A DNA stretch of 64,000 bases from Paraburkholderia franconis (lineage in GTDB: Bacteria; Pseudomonadota; Gammaproteobacteria; Burkholderiales; Burkholderiaceae). Where the stretch lies: positions 1 through 64,000 of the forward strand of contig NZ_WHNP01000027.1 of NCBI RefSeq assembly GCF_009362735.1, written 5' to 3'. Of the stretch, positions 61,836-64,000 are shown piece by piece (position 1 is the stretch's first letter; each line of letters opens with the position of its first letter). Both the position numbers and the translations under genes were made by a program. Below the pieces are notes generated by a model. That model searched no databases. It was not told the origin of the DNA and worked only from the letters and a program-made list of their open reading frames with translations.

Positions 61836-62192
61836 GTATGTGCTCCACCTTGGGCGCATCGTCGTTGATGAAGCCGCGCGCAGCGCCGCGGCGCGTTGCC
61901 GGGTCCAATCGGCCTCTGATGCAGGAAGACCCGGCCGGTGATCCGAAGCAAAAAGCACGCGCACTGGCACATACTGGTACGACTATTTATTGATGTATCG
62001 CGACACGGGTTGTACAGTGGTTGCTGAGTGCTCTTGAACGCATTCAAATGACATATCAAGCGGTTCATCCACGCGCGCGACAGACGCGCGGCACATCGGA
62101 AGTACACGGGGAAACACTTACATACAGCGCCGGCCGTCGCGCCTCGACATGTCGAAGCGGGTATCGAGCCGGACGCATCGGAGACGCCCCTG
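61836..62192. other. Divergent promoter region of folB and the sigma-54 activator
   Basis: No gene is visible in 357 bp. Parts of the centre are relatively AT-rich (about 61975-62060), and the promoters of both genes should lie here. I see no clean sigma-54 (GG-N10-GC) box. Confidence 0.45.
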
Positions 62193-64000
62193 ATGTCATC
62201 GCTCGTTGACATAGATTCGCACGTCCGGGATGTACTGAACATCGTCAACAACAAGTCTGCCACGTGTTCGATGAGCCCGTCGGTGGCGCAGTCGTGGACG
62301 CGCTGCCTCGTCGAATTCGGCCTGGACCCCGGACGTTTCGTGATGCCGCCCGTGCTCACGGAGCACGAACTGACCATGGCCCGCGAAGCAGCGGGCGATC
62401 TGATTGCCTGCTCGAAGCTGGAAATGACGACGCTCTATCAGCAGCTCGCCGATCCGGAACTGGCCGTGATCCTCGTCGATGCGAACGGCGTGATCGTCCA
62501 TCAGGTTTCGTCGGTGCCGTTCGGCGAGACGGTCGCCGCCGACGGACTGCGCGCGGGCGCCGTCTGGAGCGAGCGCGAAGCGGGCACGAACGGCATGGGC
62601 ACGTGCCTCACCGAACGCGAGTGTCTCGCTGTTTATCAGCACGAGCATTTCTATCCGCGCTATACGTCGCTCACCTGCTCGGCTGCGCCCATCTTCGACG
62701 AACGTGGCTCGATAGTCGGCGTGCTCGACGTGACGAGCCGCTCGAAGATGCTGCAGCAGCATTCGCTCGTGCTCGTCGGCATGTCACGGCAGATGATCGA
62801 GAACCGGCTGATCGACTCGCGCTACCGGCGCGCGAACACGGTCCACTTCCATAGCCGTCCCGAGTTCGTCGGCACACTGCACGCGGGCAAGCTCGCCGTC
62901 GACGACGAAGGCGTCGTGCTCGCGGCCAATCGCAGCGCGCTGTTCCAGCTCGATCTGCGCTCGCCCGACCAGCTGTGCGGCAAGCGCATCGAAGAAGCGT
63001 TCAGCGCGACGCTCGAAGACATGATCGCGCGCAGCATTCGCGGCTCGTTCCATCCGATCACCGTGTATAGCGCGCATGCGAACAACCGCTTCTTCCTGAT
63101 CGCGCAGACGCCGCGTGACGCAACCACGCTTGCGGGCGCGAATCACGCAACGACGAGCATCGCGCGCGGGCCATGGAGCGACGTGTCGATCAACCGCAGT
63201 GGGCGCGCGAAGAGCGCGCGTGACGCACGCGATGTGAAACCCGCCGCAGCGGGACTCGACAAGCTGTCGCATCTGGAGTTCGGCGATCCGCGCATGGCCG
63301 CGCAGAGCCAGCTGGCCGCACGCGTGATCCAGCGCAAGATCCCCATCATCCTCAGAGGCCAGACGGGCACGGGCAAGGAAGTGTTCGCGAATGCGCTGCA
63401 CAGCATCAGCCCGAACTCGGCGGGCAGCTTCGTCGCGGTGAACTGCGCGTCGTTGCCGGAAACGCTGATCGAGAGCGAGCTGTTCGGCTATCGCGCGGGC
63501 GCGTTCACGGGTGCGCAGCGTGAAGGACGGCGCGGCAAGATCGTGCAGGCGAACAACGGCACGCTGTTCCTCGACGAAATCGGCGACATGCCGATGGCCT
63601 TGCAGGCGCGTCTGCTGCGCGTGCTGGAAGAGCACGAGGTGACGCCGCTCGGCGCGGAAACGACGATCAAGGTCGACTTCCAGCTGATCAGCGCGAGCCA
63701 CCGCAATCTGCTCGATCTGGTGCAGCGCGGGCTCTTCCGCGAAGACCTGTACTACCGTCTGAACGGGATCGAAATCAATCTGCCGCCGCTGTGCGAGCGC
63801 GCCGATCTGCTGCCGCTCATTCACCATCTGCTCGAAAGCGAATCCGACGATCCGCCCGAACTCAGCGCCGAAGCGCGCCACGTGCTGCTCAATTACTCGT
63901 GGCCGGGCAACATCCGGCAATTGAGGCACGTGCTGCAAATGGCGATCGCGCTGTGCGACGGGCCGGAGATCCGATGCATGCATCTGCCGGCGGAGATCGT
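62193..64000 (+). CDS. AcoR-like sigma-54-dependent activator, N-terminal and most of the AAA+ domain (cut by the window edge)
   Basis: The frame is open from the ATG at 62193 to the window edge, about 602 codons. Residues about 70-200 are a GAF sensor (LAVILVDANGVIVHQVSS, WSEREAGTNGMGTCLTE), which in AcoR-type activators binds the inducer. From about residue 360 comes the AAA+ domain: Walker A GQTGTGKE (near 389), sigma-54 contact GAFTGA (near 440), Walker B GTLFLDEIGD and SWPGNIRQL. The DNA-binding domain lies beyond the window. It probably activates sigma-54 promoters for alcohol or C1 genes; the target is not visible. Confidence 0.9.
   Translation, partial: MSSLVDIDSHVRDVLNIVNNKSATCSMSPSVAQSWTRCLVEFGLDPGRFVMPPVLTEHELTMAREAAGDLIACSKLEMTTLYQQLADPELAVILVDANGVIVHQVSSVPFGETVAADGLRAGAVWSEREAGTNGMGTCLTERECLAVYQHEHFYPRYTSLTCSAAPIFDERGSIVGVLDVTSRSKMLQQHSLVLVGMSRQMIENRLIDSRYRRANTVHFHSRPEFVGTLHAGKLAVDDEGVVLAANRSALFQLDLRSPDQLCGKRIEEAFSATLEDMIARSIRGSFHPITVYSAHANNRFFLIAQTPRDATTLAGANHATTSIARGPWSDVSINRSGRAKSARDARDVKPAAAGLDKLSHLEFGDPRMAAQSQLAARVIQRKIPIILRGQTGTGKEVFANALHSISPNSAGSFVAVNCASLPETLIESELFGYRAGAFTGAQREGRRGKIVQANNGTLFLDEIGDMPMALQARLLRVLEEHEVTPLGAETTIKVDFQLISASHRNLLDLVQRGLFREDLYYRLNGIEINLPPLCERADLLPLIHHLLESESDDPPELSAEARHVLLNYSWPGNIRQLRHVLQMAIALCDGPEIRCMHLPAEI

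Noticed and set aside
1..64000. tRNA or rRNA genes, insertion sequences, integrases or prophage
   Set aside because: I saw no clover-leaf-forming segment with an anticodon pattern, no rRNA-like sequence and no transposase or integrase among the frames. This is a visual judgement and a tRNA scan could still find one.

Overview
The window is high-GC DNA from a beta-proteobacterium of the Burkholderiaceae, most likely Paraburkholderia or Caballeronia. Three things suggest this: the GC-rich third codon positions, which leave long shadow frames on the opposite strand; the gene families (DUF4148, DUF2894/DUF802/DUF3348, CGNR regulators, LysR pairs); and a lanthanide methanol dehydrogenase next to a tetrahydromethanopterin (H4MPT) pathway. 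I saw no tRNA, rRNA, CRISPR array, transposase or integrase. The assignment is inferred from gene content, not from a database match.

Left part (1-11 kb): the N-terminal part of a secreted Ala-Pro-repeat protein, a 1.1 kb AT-rich non-coding stretch, an orphan sugar-type periplasmic binding protein, a membrane-anchored 14-repeat internalin-like LRR protein, an MHS-family transporter, an azoreductase gene broken by an in-frame TAG and divergent from a LysR regulator, a phosphatidylserine-synthase-like enzyme coupled to that regulator, a DUF4148 protein with a CusR/CopR-like box upstream, and a membrane diguanylate cyclase.

Middle (11-31 kb): one gene of 11.7 kb encodes a 3,910-residue multidomain protein. 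It has an alanine-rich helical N-terminus, two copies of an HExxH metallopeptidase-like module flanking a kinase-like segment, C-terminal membrane helices, a Pro/Thr-rich stretch and a terminal LysM-like domain. It resembles a giant effector or toxin. A FrnE/DsbA-type oxidoreductase and an EF-G paralogue follow. Next comes a tightly coupled four-gene operon (DUF3348, DUF802, OmpA/MotB-like, DUF2894) whose two central proteins have the architecture of a MotA/MotB-type ion-driven motor with a long coiled-coil tail, comparable with ZorA/ZorB. These two loci are the best candidates for undescribed biology.

31-46 kb is ordinary accessory metabolism: a zinc alcohol dehydrogenase, a DMT exporter, PhnA, small stress-type proteins, an adenosine-specific kinase-like protein beside an Ap4A phosphorylase, two beta-propeller proteins, an MlaC-like protein, a haloacid dehalogenase, a CGNR regulator divergent from a hydrolase/oxidoreductase/SDR operon, and a DUF899-DUF2182 pair divergent from a winged-helix regulator.

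47-64 kb is a C1-oxidation island. On the minus strand lie xoxF, xoxG, xoxJ, an exported protein of unknown function and a LysR regulator. Divergently on the plus strand lie a pterin carbinolamine dehydratase, mptG, mtdB, an ATP-grasp protein, mch, a RimK/MptN-like ligase, a CitG-like protein, fae and a small cysteine-containing secreted protein. They are followed by a folB-type aldolase on the minus strand and the 5' part of an AcoR-like sigma-54 activator. Together these would oxidise methanol to formaldehyde in the periplasm (XoxF to XoxG), capture formaldehyde on H4MPT (Fae), oxidise it to methenyl- and formyl-H4MPT (MtdB, Mch), and make part of the pterin cofactor (MptG, the MptN-like ligase, FolB). 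The formyltransferase/hydrolase genes (fhc) are not in the window.
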